In this document: in pieces, positions 17,278-24,813 of the stretch
Layout of the letters: each line of letters begins with the position of its first letter
Numbering within the stretch: position 1 is the stretch's first letter
Assembly: GCF_052156535.1 (NCBI RefSeq)
Contig: NZ_JBQKUP010000022.1
Location: 45,381 to 109,380 of the forward strand
DNA from: Nitrospira_E sp052156535
GTDB lineage: Bacteria > Nitrospirota > Nitrospiria > Nitrospirales > UBA8639
Direction: 5' to 3'
DNA length: 64,000 bases
Notes under the pieces: generated by a model
What the model saw: the letters and a program-made list of their open reading frames with translations, nothing else
Told to the model about the DNA's origin: nothing
The model's database searches: none
Made by a program: the position numbers and the translations under genes

Positions 17278-17484
17278 ATGCCGCCAAAACTCAAAAAACT
17301 GACCATACAACTTTCCAATGATCTTCTGACTCGAGTAACCCAGGCCACCGGTGAAGGCATCACGCCAACTATTCGACGCGGATTAGAACTGGTAGCTGCC
17401 AGTGGGGCTTATCGAAGTCTTCGCGCCTTCAAGGGTAAGGTCAAACTTCAACTCGACTTGGAATCCCTCCGACAAAATGGGTGA
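17278..17484 (+). CDS. VapB/CopG-like antitoxin
   Basis: A 68-residue protein. The N-terminal half (KKLTIQLSNDLLTRVTQATGE) resembles a ribbon-helix-helix or similar DNA-binding antitoxin fold, and the C-terminus (LRAFKGKVKLQLDLESLRQ) resembles the toxin-binding tail of VapB antitoxins. ATG at 17278 follows AGGATAGCCC. The stop overlaps the start of a short frame that looks like a broken toxin. A remnant of the same gene lies 701 bases upstream. With no complete toxin it is probably an orphan. Confidence 0.65.
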   Translation: MPPKLKKLTIQLSNDLLTRVTQATGEGITPTIRRGLELVAASGAYRSLRAFKGKVKLQLDLESLRQNG

Positions 17485-17566
17485 TCTGCGTAAAAACCTG
17501 TTCCTTGATTCCACACATGCACTTATAAATTTTCCAAATAATTCCAAAACATTCTTGTCGGCATGA
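17477..17566 (+). pseudogene. Possible truncated VapC-like (PIN) toxin start
   Basis: A 29-codon frame overlaps the antitoxin stop by eight bases (ATG at 17477 within AAAATGGGTGA), the usual toxin-antitoxin arrangement. It reads MGDLRKNLFLDSTHALINF then 10 more residues and a stop. LFLDSTHALI resembles the LLDTNVLI start of PIN-domain VapC toxins, including the first acidic residue. The rest of a PIN domain is absent and repeat copy F starts 22 bases later. The resemblance is short and may be chance. Confidence 0.35.
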
Positions 17567-17588
17567 GCACCCTACCCCTTCTTTTCTC

Positions 17589-17776
17589 TGACGCCTGCTG
17601 ACTGGCCCTGGGGCGGACGCTCTCATTCCCCGGCGGGCTTTGTTTGAGCAGAGCGAGTTAGCCCGCCCTCCGAAGACCCGCGTCCGCCCTATCCGATCTG
17701 ACCAGGCAGGGCGTCACTGGTTTTGGCTACTTTTGCCGAAACAAAAGTGGCTCGGGTGCCGGGACGAAACCCGGCA
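17589..17776 (+). repeat. Structured 188-bp repeat, copy F
   Basis: It starts TGACGCCTGCTGACTGGCC and ends TGCCGGGACGAAACCCGGCA. The inner stem is GGCGGGC/GCCCGCC, against GGCAGCCC/GGGCTGCC in copy B: both sides changed together. The GGGCGGACGC/GCGTCCGCCC stem is perfect. It is the best-preserved copy. Confidence 0.9.
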
Positions 17777-17920
17777 ACACTCGAACAAGCCCACTGCTAC
17801 AGGTAGTAAAATCTTGTGCTCTCATTGTAACCCGGGACCAGAACTTTCAGATTTTTCATCGGCTAGCGAAACTGGACCTGCTGTAGCCTGAACAACATCG
17901 AGCATCAATACCCGGCGAGA

Positions 17921-19024
17921 TCATGCCCCCAATTCCTGAATAATTGCATCATGCAGTTTGGGACGAAAGTCTTTGATAGCTTGATTGTCCCTGGTTGGGT
18001 GGACTCGGTTGGAAAGAAAAATAACCTCCAGGTCACGAGTCGGGTCTATCCAGATACTCGTGCCGGTAAATCCCAAGTGGCCGAATGATTCCGGCGAAAA
18101 CCTCTGGCCCGAGGAGGAGGGTTGGGAGGGCGTATCCCAGCCTAAGGCCCAACTGGTTCCAGGCTGTGCCGCCACAAACTCTTTCACCAGGTGAGAATCC
18201 AATACACCGGAGTTTCCTTTATAACTTTTCAGCCAGGCTTGGGTAACCTGCCCTATGGCTTCGGCCGTTCCAAAGAGTCCCGCGTGCCCCGCAATGCCTC
18301 CCAGCGCAAACGCATTTTCATCATGCACTTCACCCTGCAAAAGACGCCCACGCCATGGATCCTGTTCAGTGGGTGCGCACCCGCCAATTGATGCATCCAA
18401 GGTGACCGTCACATTCGGCCCTCGATAGCCGAGTGGGCTCGCATGGAGGGGCCCATAGATCCGACTCCGACAAAAATCGGCTAATGATTGATTCGTGATC
18501 CGCTCCACGATAAACCCGAGCACCATATAGCCCAAATCACTGTAGAGGCTTTTGGGGTGTGTCCCTGCTTCAATCGGTTCCTTGAGAATTAATTCCAGAA
18601 ATGCCTTGGCTCGATCCTGACGGGATGGGACATCTGAGAGGAGAGCAGGAGGGAAAGACCGGTAAAACGGACGCCAGGCTGGAAGGCCGCTTTGGTGAGA
18701 AAGCACGTCCTTAAGACGCGCCCGGCCTAATGGAAAATTTTTAGTCTCAGGGAGCCACGTGTCGATGGACGTTGCTAGATCCAGATGTCCATCCTGCACC
18801 AGGAGCAGAATAGCCGATGCGGTGGCCAGAGGCTTGGTGAGAGAAGCAAGGTCGTAGATGGTCTGAAGTTGGACAGGATAGGCATCCGGAAGTCCGGAGG
18901 TAAGACCCACAGCATGATGCATCCGGAGATAACCCTGGTGCCGAACGAACAAGACCGCACCGGGAAACACCTGCGCGTGAATTCCTTCAAGGAGGAGACG
19001 CACCATAGGATCGGTCTGATCCAC
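17921..19024 (-). CDS. Serine hydrolase, class C beta-lactamase/PBP-like
   Basis: A 367-residue protein of the serine beta-lactamase-like family. It has the nucleophile motif S61-L-T-K64, a Y-S-D in place of Y-x-N (KSLYSDLGYMVLG), and HLGFTGTS as the third (K/H-T-G) motif. These enzymes act on beta-lactams, peptidoglycan peptides or esters; no signal peptide is visible, which favours an esterase or a cytosolic role. GTG at 19024 is used; no strong ribosome-binding site is seen. The gene follows divIVA by 24 bases and so is probably co-transcribed with the divIVA-yggT group. Confidence 0.85.
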   Translation of the reverse strand: MDQTDPMVRLLLEGIHAQVFPGAVLFVRHQGYLRMHHAVGLTSGLPDAYPVQLQTIYDLASLTKPLATASAILLLVQDGHLDLATSIDTWLPETKNFPLGRARLKDVLSHQSGLPAWRPFYRSFPPALLSDVPSRQDRAKAFLELILKEPIEAGTHPKSLYSDLGYMVLGFIVERITNQSLADFCRSRIYGPLHASPLGYRGPNVTVTLDASIGGCAPTEQDPWRGRLLQGEVHDENAFALGGIAGHAGLFGTAEAIGQVTQAWLKSYKGNSGVLDSHLVKEFVAAQPGTSWALGWDTPSQPSSSGQRFSPESFGHLGFTGTSIWIDPTRDLEVIFLSNRVHPTRDNQAIKDFRPKLHDAIIQELGA

Positions 19025-19048
19025 AATGTATTGAGAAGGTTGAAACGT

Positions 19049-19567
19049 CTAGCCGGCTTCCCGATGGGAGGCTCGCTTATCACTCATGTCCGGCTCGCCT
19101 TCCCCTTCAAACGCATCGTCCGGTCGCTCTTCAATTTCTACTAACCGATGGAAGGAACTCAGCGTCAACCGTAAGCGATCCAACACCAGCGCCCGTTGCT
19201 GTTTGAGTGTCGAGATCATTCGACGCATTTCCGCGAGTTCGGCCCGACTTTGCGCCAGAATTTCTTCGGCTTTTAACTCCGCCTCTTTCACCAAAAGATC
19301 CGCATCCCGTTGGGCACCATGCTTGAGCTGGTCGACAAAAGATTGGGTTGAAATAAGCGTACTGGTCAGCGTGGTTTCCGCTCGTTTGAGTTGCCCCACT
19401 TCATCATCTTTCCCGGACAATTTCTCTTTGAGCACCAGGTTGTCCTTGGTAAGCTCCTCAACCGACTCGGCGATTTCTTCCAAAAATTGGTCAACCTGGG
19501 TCTTGTGATAGCCTCGCCATTGGGTATCAAAGACTTTATGCTGAATGTCCAACGGTGTAATTTTCAT
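19049..19567 (-). CDS. divIVA: DivIVA-domain protein
   Basis: A 172-residue protein. The N-terminus MKITPLDIQHKVFDTQWRGY followed by HKTQVDQFLEEI is the DivIVA membrane-binding domain. Residues about 30-150 form a coiled coil (heptads rich in Leu, Glu and Lys), and the C-terminus is acidic. DivIVA proteins bind curved membrane at septa and poles and recruit partners. It sits next to yggT and downstream of the dcw cluster, as in many Gram-positives and deep-branching phyla. Confidence 0.9.
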   Translation of the reverse strand: MKITPLDIQHKVFDTQWRGYHKTQVDQFLEEIAESVEELTKDNLVLKEKLSGKDDEVGQLKRAETTLTSTLISTQSFVDQLKHGAQRDADLLVKEAELKAEEILAQSRAELAEMRRMISTLKQQRALVLDRLRLTLSSFHRLVEIEERPDDAFEGEGEPDMSDKRASHREAG

Positions 19568-19590
19568 GACGACTCCTTTCCCCTCACCGG

Positions 19591-19890
19591 CTAGTGCATT
19601 CTGAGCGCGAGATCCTTCAGGGATGCTACCACGGCAATCTGGAAAAACATAATAATAAGGATAGCAATGATCGGAGATAAATCAATTCCCAATCCAAGCA
19701 TGCCAACCCGACGCCGGATTTGAGAAAGGACCGGCTCCGTCATTCTTTCCAAAAACTGAACAATAGGATTCCAGGGATCAGGGTTCACCCAGGATATCAA
19801 GGCCCGAATAATGATAACCCACATATAGATCCATAAAATCGTATCTAGGATGGTCGCAATCGCCTGTAGAACGTTACCCGCAATAAACAT
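19591..19890 (-). CDS. yggT: YggT family membrane protein
   Basis: A 99-residue inner-membrane protein with two hydrophobic segments (about 6-30 and 68-92) separated by the conserved loop RALISWVNPDPWNPIVQFLERMTEPVLSQIRR in shortened YggT form. The family is often encoded with yggS and division genes and has been linked to osmotic stress and cell shape. ATG at 19890 follows AAGGAGG closely. Confidence 0.9.
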   Translation of the reverse strand: MFIAGNVLQAIATILDTILWIYMWVIIIRALISWVNPDPWNPIVQFLERMTEPVLSQIRRRVGMLGLGIDLSPIIAILIIMFFQIAVVASLKDLALRMH

Positions 19891-19911
19891 GATCCTCCTT
19901 TACAGATAAGA

Positions 19912-20186
19912 GTGTTGAAAAAGCATGCCCTGAGTCCGGCCGCAGGGAACGCCAGCGGCGTTCTGCCTTCGCCGGGTCCCCTTCGCCGAAGGGGCTACGA
20001 AGGCTGAAAGGGGCTTCGCGCAGGCAGGTCGTCACTAGGCCGGCCTCACGTACTCCCTCATACGGTCCGCCCGTCCAATTGGCTGCGGCTTTGCTGGACG
20101 TGCCTTCTTGAACACTCATTTTTAGTATGGCTCCCGATTCTCCCACATGCCGACAAACTGAAATCTTTTTCGACTATTCAACAGCG
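19912..20186. repeat. Hairpin-rich element with short inverted ends between yggT and yggS
   Basis: About 275 bases bounded by TGTTGAA on the left and TTCAACA on the right. Inside are several strong hairpins: GAACGCC/GGCGTTC near 19947, and a nested GCCTTCG...CGAAGGC enclosing CCCCTTC/GAAGGGG near 19964-20003. A 90-codon minus-strand frame crosses it but looks like a by-product. It resembles a small non-autonomous (MITE/REP-like) element; only one copy is in the window, and it is unrelated to the 188-bp family. Confidence 0.55.
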
Positions 20187-20204
20187 TGATCGACATCGGC
20201 CGGG

Positions 20205-20954
20205 TTATCCCACGGTGCCGGGACTGACGGCTTTCCCTCGACTTCCAAAAATAGCTGTGCCGATCCGAACCATCGTCGCCCCTTCTTCTATCGCAATCTC
20301 GTAGTCATGAGACATGCCCATGGATAAGTCGGTCATCCGTACACGACGCCATGTCTGTCGAGCCAGCCCATCTCGCAATCGACTGACTTGCGTAAAATAG
20401 GGACGAACGTCTTCAGGATTTTCCTTCCACGGCGGAAGCGTCATGAGCCCCTGGATCTCGAGGTGAGGGAGCCGGTCTAGCTCCTCTATCCTGGCTTCCA
20501 CCTCCTGTGAGGTAAATCCTCCCTTGCTGTCTTCCTCCCCGACATTCACTTCGAGTAACACGGCTTGTTGAATCCCAATTTTCCCGGCCACGGCATTAAT
20601 ATTCTCGGCCTGCTCCAGACTTTCTACGGAATGCAGCAACGAAAAATTTCTGACAAGATCTTTGAGTTTCCGACGTTGCATCCGCCCAATGAAGTGCCAG
20701 ACTAAGGCATCTCGTGGCCCCAGAATCTGTCGCTTTTCCTGAGCCTCCTGAAGCCGGTTTTCTCCAAATATCCGCACTCCCGCCCTATAGGCTTCTTCTA
20801 AATCGACGGCGGGAACGGTTTTGGTCGCCGCCACCAACCGAATACCGGAAGGATCCCGCCCGACACGAATGGCGGCCTGCCGGATGTTCTCCTGGATGAT
20901 TTGAATCCTATGGGTAATGGAGTTGGAAACGTGGTCATCCTTCAACAAGAACAC
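20205..20954 (-). CDS. yggS: Pyridoxal-phosphate homeostasis protein YggS
   Basis: A 249-residue PLP-binding protein of the YggS/PROSC family, a TIM barrel like the alanine-racemase N domain. Family signatures are IRLVAATKTVPAVDLEEAY with the PLP-binding Lys, FGENRLQEAQEK, WHFIGRMQRRKLKD and LSMGMSHDYEIAIEEGATMVRIGTAIFG. It controls free PLP levels. The start is uncertain: GTG at 20954 is used and no ribosome-binding site is clear. It is separated from yggT by the hairpin-rich element. Confidence 0.93.
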   Translation of the reverse strand: MFLLKDDHVSNSITHRIQIIQENIRQAAIRVGRDPSGIRLVAATKTVPAVDLEEAYRAGVRIFGENRLQEAQEKRQILGPRDALVWHFIGRMQRRKLKDLVRNFSLLHSVESLEQAENINAVAGKIGIQQAVLLEVNVGEEDSKGGFTSQEVEARIEELDRLPHLEIQGLMTLPPWKENPEDVRPYFTQVSRLRDGLARQTWRRVRMTDLSMGMSHDYEIAIEEGATMVRIGTAIFGSRGKAVSPGTVG

Positions 20955-21153
20955 CGAAGATTTTTCATATGACTTCTATTGTAAACGGGATTGCCGCTTG
21001 AGTCACGGACAGGAATGAAAGAGACATACTGAAGATTGGATTCCTCGCTCTTTCATGTGGGGCTCTGAATGGTTCGTCCCCCATATGGTCCGACGCCTGC
21101 CGTTTGGCCCAAAGGAGGGATGCTCTCATCTGCTGGCGGGCCTTGTTTGAGCC

Positions 21154-21175
21154 CTTCGATAAAACTCAGGACAGG
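21154..21175 (+). repeat. CTTCG-n-ACTCAGGACAGG motif, first copy
   Basis: CTTCGATAAAACTCAGGACAGG-type sequence inserted in the apical loop of the inner stem of repeat G. An inverted copy lies at 21267-21289. Confidence 0.65.
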
Positions 21176-21266
21176 ATCCGCGAGTTGGTCCGCCTTCCAC
21201 AGGCTAGATCGTCCCCTCTCATGAGGCCAGACGGGGCGTTTTGGGGCCTTTTGCCGAAACAAAAAG

Positions 21267-21289
21267 CCTGTCCTGAGTCTCACCGAAGG
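21267..21289 (-). repeat. CTTCG-n-ACTCAGGACAGG motif, inverted copy
   Basis: Read on the minus strand it gives CCTTCGGTGAGACTCAGGA then CAGG. It sits in the fourth hairpin of repeat G. CAGGACAGG-type motifs of this kind are known as dispersed repeats in many bacterial genomes (established only in general terms). Confidence 0.65.
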
Positions 21290-21487
21290 AGGCCTCGCCT
21301 GCCGGGGCGAAACCCGGCAACAAAGAACATCACGTTGACACAAGAATTGGGGGCACCAATGCCATCCCCTCTTCTACCAGCACCTTTTCTTGGAAACCCC
21401 AAGATGGGGCGAATCGCTTAGGATGGGTCAGCGATGCGTCCCTACATCGCATAAAACCTTGCCACTCCAGGCAAGCGAGATCAATCC

Positions 21488-22243
21488 TTAGGCAGCAGGC
21501 AGGATAATTCCACTATACATGGTCCCATTCACCTGCCCCTCCCGCCTGTAGGAATAAAAGAGATCGTCCCGACAATGGGTGCAATGGTCCACCCGTCCAA
21601 TCTGAGAGTCCGGAACGCCACCGGCGCGGATCTGGTGGTAGATCAATTGTTTGAGGTCCAAGACCCCTTTGCCTTCGTGGGTTTCTTGAAGCACTCCAGG
21701 CCATGCCGGGTACCGGCTTCGCAACGGGTTGATGACCTGTTCATCGACTTCGTAACAACACGGTCCGATAGAGGGACCGATCGCCAGATGCATGTGCTCC
21801 GGCTTTGCCCCGAATTCTTTCACGCAAGACCGGATGGTTTCTGCCACAATTCCGCCCACGGCGCCGCGCCATCCGGCATGAATGGCACCAACCACTCCCC
21901 TGGCCTTCTCGATAAGCAGCACCGGGACACAATCCGCCGTGCGCACGACCACCAGGGTCTCAGGCTGATTGGTGACCAACGCATCACCCTCGGTCTGCTC
22001 TAATGTCCCTGGCCCCCTATGGGTGTGGATGACGACCACACGGTTACTATGGATTTGCTTGAGCGCGACAACAGCAGGAAAATCCCGCGGCCCGTTCGAA
22101 ATGTGCCCAAGTTGTATATGGGTGGCTAACCCTACCGGCGTACTCCGGGTCCCGAAGAAATGCCGCACGGGGATCAAATCACTCGTCAATCCGTCATCAG
22201 ACACTCCGGACCCCTTTGGTAAGGGACCGTTCTCCACATTCAT
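21488..22243 (-). CDS. pgeF: Peptidoglycan editing factor PgeF (YfiH, laccase domain)
   Basis: A 251-residue protein of the multicopper-oxidase-like YfiH/DUF152 family. Metal and active-site motifs are visible: VVALKQIHSNRVV, VVVRTADCVPVLL, GAIHAGWRG, IGPSIGPCCYEV and CTHCRDDLFYSYRREG. In E. coli this enzyme removes a wrongly added Ser from UDP-MurNAc peptides. ATG at 22243 is five bases after ftsZ, with GGAG upstream; a long in-frame extension back to 22510 lies inside ftsZ and is rejected. It is the last gene of the dcw run, a common location. Confidence 0.93.
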   Translation of the reverse strand: MNVENGPLPKGSGVSDDGLTSDLIPVRHFFGTRSTPVGLATHIQLGHISNGPRDFPAVVALKQIHSNRVVVIHTHRGPGTLEQTEGDALVTNQPETLVVVRTADCVPVLLIEKARGVVGAIHAGWRGAVGGIVAETIRSCVKEFGAKPEHMHLAIGPSIGPCCYEVDEQVINPLRSRYPAWPGVLQETHEGKGVLDLKQLIYHQIRAGGVPDSQIGRVDHCTHCRDDLFYSYRREGQVNGTMYSGIILPAA

Positions 22244-22247
22244 GGGA

Positions 22248-23444
22248 TTAGTTCTCCGCTTTCCTCCGTAAAAAAGTCGGCACATCCCAATCATCATCCA
22301 CCAACAGGCTGGTCTTTTCAGGAACCGGCCTGGCAGTCGCCTGTCGTCGCATATAGGTAGGCCGGTCGAGATCCTCAGAACTGTTGCTAGCCCCATTTTC
22401 CGCAGGTACCGCCACCAATGCAGGTTTTTTGACAGGCTCCACCACAAGGGTCGGTTGATGCGAATTGGAAAACCGCATGACCGACTCGGTCTGTTCGAAT
22501 CCTGTGGCAATGACTGTTACGGTCAATTCATCCCCTAGTTCGGGATTAATGACCTGACCCACGATGATATTGGCTTGAGGATCTGCCGCTTCACGGGCAA
22601 TATTGGACGCTTCGTTGACTTCATGCAACGTGAGATTGGGGCCTCCCGTAATATTCAACAACAACCCTCTTGCCCCTTCCACGCTTCCATCTTCCAGCAA
22701 GGGGCTGGCAATGGCTAGTCTGGCGGCATCGCTGGCTCGCGTCGGACCCCGACCCGTACCCATGCCCATCACCGCACGCCCGGAATAACCCATGACGGTT
22801 CGCACATCGGCGAAATCCACATTGACCAATCCCGGAGTGGTAATGACATCAGAAATACCTTGAATGGCCTGACGCAGCACATCATCCGCAATCTTAAATG
22901 CCTCCACAAGCGGCGTACTTTTATCGACCATTCCCAGGAGTTTCTGGTTGGGAATGATCAAAAGGGAATCCACGTATTTTTTTAATTCACGGATTCCTTC
23001 TTCGGCAAAGCTGGTCCGCCTGTTTCCTTCATATTGAAAGGGTTTGGTCACCACCCCCACCGTAAGAATGCCCAACTCTTTGGCAATCTTTGCGGCAACG
23101 GGAGCACCGCCCGTGCCCGTTCCTCCACCCATGCCTGCCGTGACAAAGACCATATCCGCCCCTTCCAGGGCCTCACGGATCTGGTGTTCACTTTCCATTG
23201 CCGATTCTTTCCCCACCTCCGGCTTGGCTCCTGCCCCCAGACCCCGCGTCCGCTCCGGACCCAATTGGATTTTGTACGACGCAAGGGAGCGGCCCAGGGC
23301 CTGCAAATCGGTATTGGCCACGACAAATTCTACCCGGCTTAAGCCGGCTTCAATCATCGTATTCACCGCGTTGCACCCGGCACCTCCGACACCGACCACT
23401 TTGATGTTAATAACCGATTGCTCCTCATCAGACAGTGAAAACAT
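22248..23444 (-). CDS. ftsZ: Cell division protein FtsZ
   Basis: A 398-residue tubulin-like GTPase that forms the division ring. It has the nucleotide loop VVGVGGAGCNAVN, the tubulin signature GMGGGTGTGGAP and the T7 synergy loop NVDFADVRTV. A disordered linker leads to the C-terminal peptide DVPTFLRRK, which binds FtsA and other partners. ATG at 23444 is chosen for AAGGAGGAG upstream (23451-23459); an ATG 15 codons earlier lacks support. It is preceded by ftsA with a 112-base gap. Confidence 0.97.
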   Translation of the reverse strand: MFSLSDEEQSVINIKVVGVGGAGCNAVNTMIEAGLSRVEFVVANTDLQALGRSLASYKIQLGPERTRGLGAGAKPEVGKESAMESEHQIREALEGADMVFVTAGMGGGTGTGGAPVAAKIAKELGILTVGVVTKPFQYEGNRRTSFAEEGIRELKKYVDSLLIIPNQKLLGMVDKSTPLVEAFKIADDVLRQAIQGISDVITTPGLVNVDFADVRTVMGYSGRAVMGMGTGRGPTRASDAARLAIASPLLEDGSVEGARGLLLNITGGPNLTLHEVNEASNIAREAADPQANIIVGQVINPELGDELTVTVIATGFEQTESVMRFSNSHQPTLVVEPVKKPALVAVPAENGASNSSEDLDRPTYMRRQATARPVPEKTSLLVDDDWDVPTFLRRKAEN

Positions 23445-23556
23445 ACGACTCCTCCTTTCTACCACTCCCCTGGTCGCCCGTGGGGACATTTGATTGATGA
23501 CTCACCTTGGCTCGCGAAGCAGGCACGGATCCATGATCCTCCTTTCCTGTCATGAT

Positions 23557-24810
23557 TTAAAAAAAGTTCATGATCCATCCCTTCATTTTCCCGACCAGAC
23601 CACCGGCCCACCGCCCCGATTTTTTGCCTTTGCCGGCTCCCGGGCCCACTAGTTCAAACTCATTTTCGTGACTCACCGAATGGACGATAAGCCCGACAGC
23701 CGTCGAGTAGCTTGGATTACTGACTATTTCCCGTAAACCTTCCACTCCGATTGGCCTCCCTAACCGCACCGACAGATTAAGCACGTGTTCCGCCACTTCG
23801 GCCATGCCCGGGAGTAAGGAGGTTCCGCCCGTCAACACGCCTCCAGCCACCAGCATGCCGTCATACCCGGCTCGACGGATTTCACGAAGCACGAGCTCGA
23901 ACATTTCTTCCACCCGCGGAGATAGAATTTGCGCGACCAAGGCTCGAGGCATCACCCGGGGCGGCCGTCCTCCGACACTCGGCACTTCAATGCATTCGTC
24001 CTCATTCACAAAGAGACTACTGGCCACCCCATATTTCAGTTTAATTTTTTCCGCCTCCTCCGGCGCGGTTTTCAATCCCATTGCCAGATCCCCGGTGAGA
24101 TGGCTCCCTCCGATGGGAAGAACCGCCGAGTGCCGGATACATCCCTCGACAAAGATCGCAATATCGGTGGTTCCTCCCCCGATATCCACCATCACGACCC
24201 CCAGATCTTTTTCCTCATGGGTCAGCACGGCCGCGCTGGAGGCTAACGGCTGCAACACAATATCGACGACATCCAATCCCGCCCGGCTGACACAGCGGAT
24301 CAGGTTTTGTGCGGAGGTGACCGCTCCGGTCACAATATGCACGTCGACTTCCAACCGTGATCCCGCAATGCCTAATGGATCCCGAATCCCTTCCTGATCA
24401 TCCACAATAAATTCCCGGGGAAGCACATGCAGAATTTGGCGGTCCGGAGCCGGCACGGCGCAGGCTCGTGCGGTATCGACGGCCCGACGGACATCCGCCT
24501 TGGTCACTTCCCGTTTTTTTAAGGCCACCACGCCTTGTGCACTTTCACTCCCGATATGGCTTCCCGCAATCCCCGTATACACCGAATTGATTTGGACGGC
24601 CGACATCAATTCTGCTTCCTCCACGGCCCGCTTAATGGACTCCACGGTACTGTCCATGTTGACGACCATGCCTTTTCTCAACCCGTTTGAACGATGCGAG
24701 CCCACTCCGATCACATGAATGGAGCGATCATCCTGGATTTCCCCCACCACCGCACAAATTTTTGTTGTCCCGATGTCCAGTCCCACGACGATGTGTTCTT
24801 TTTTGGTCAT
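23557..24810 (-). CDS. ftsA: Cell division protein FtsA
   Basis: A 417-residue actin-like ATPase that tethers FtsZ to the membrane. It starts VVGLDIGTTKICAVVGEI (phosphate-1 motif) and carries VVMVDIGGGTTDIAIF and LVAGGVLTGGTSLLPGM. The end, GKMKGWIMNFF, is the amphipathic membrane-targeting helix. It follows ftsQ by three bases. Confidence 0.97.
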   Translation of the reverse strand: MTKKEHIVVGLDIGTTKICAVVGEIQDDRSIHVIGVGSHRSNGLRKGMVVNMDSTVESIKRAVEEAELMSAVQINSVYTGIAGSHIGSESAQGVVALKKREVTKADVRRAVDTARACAVPAPDRQILHVLPREFIVDDQEGIRDPLGIAGSRLEVDVHIVTGAVTSAQNLIRCVSRAGLDVVDIVLQPLASSAAVLTHEEKDLGVVMVDIGGGTTDIAIFVEGCIRHSAVLPIGGSHLTGDLAMGLKTAPEEAEKIKLKYGVASSLFVNEDECIEVPSVGGRPPRVMPRALVAQILSPRVEEMFELVLREIRRAGYDGMLVAGGVLTGGTSLLPGMAEVAEHVLNLSVRLGRPIGVEGLREIVSNPSYSTAVGLIVHSVSHENEFELVGPGAGKGKKSGRWAGGLVGKMKGWIMNFF

Positions 24811-24813
24811 GTC

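Larger units (their letters stand above)
21092..21319 (+). repeat. Structured repeat, copy G (228 bp, with two inserted motifs)
   Basis: It starts GACGCCTGCCGTTTGGCCC and ends with hairpin TGCCGGGGCGAAACCCGGCA. Relative to the 188-bp form it has insertions at two hairpin loops, each carrying the ACTCAGGACAGG motif. The right flank (AACATCACGTTGACACAAG) matches that of copy A, so A and G form a subtype. It lies between yggS and pgeF. Confidence 0.88.

Noticed and set aside
19874..20146. A 90-codon minus-strand frame between yggT and yggS
   Set aside because: It lies within the hairpin-rich element and overlaps the yggT start; better explained as repeat sequence.
23804..24397. A 197-codon plus-strand frame
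   Set aside because: Antisense to ftsA; low-complexity Ser/Pro-rich reading typical of a shadow frame.
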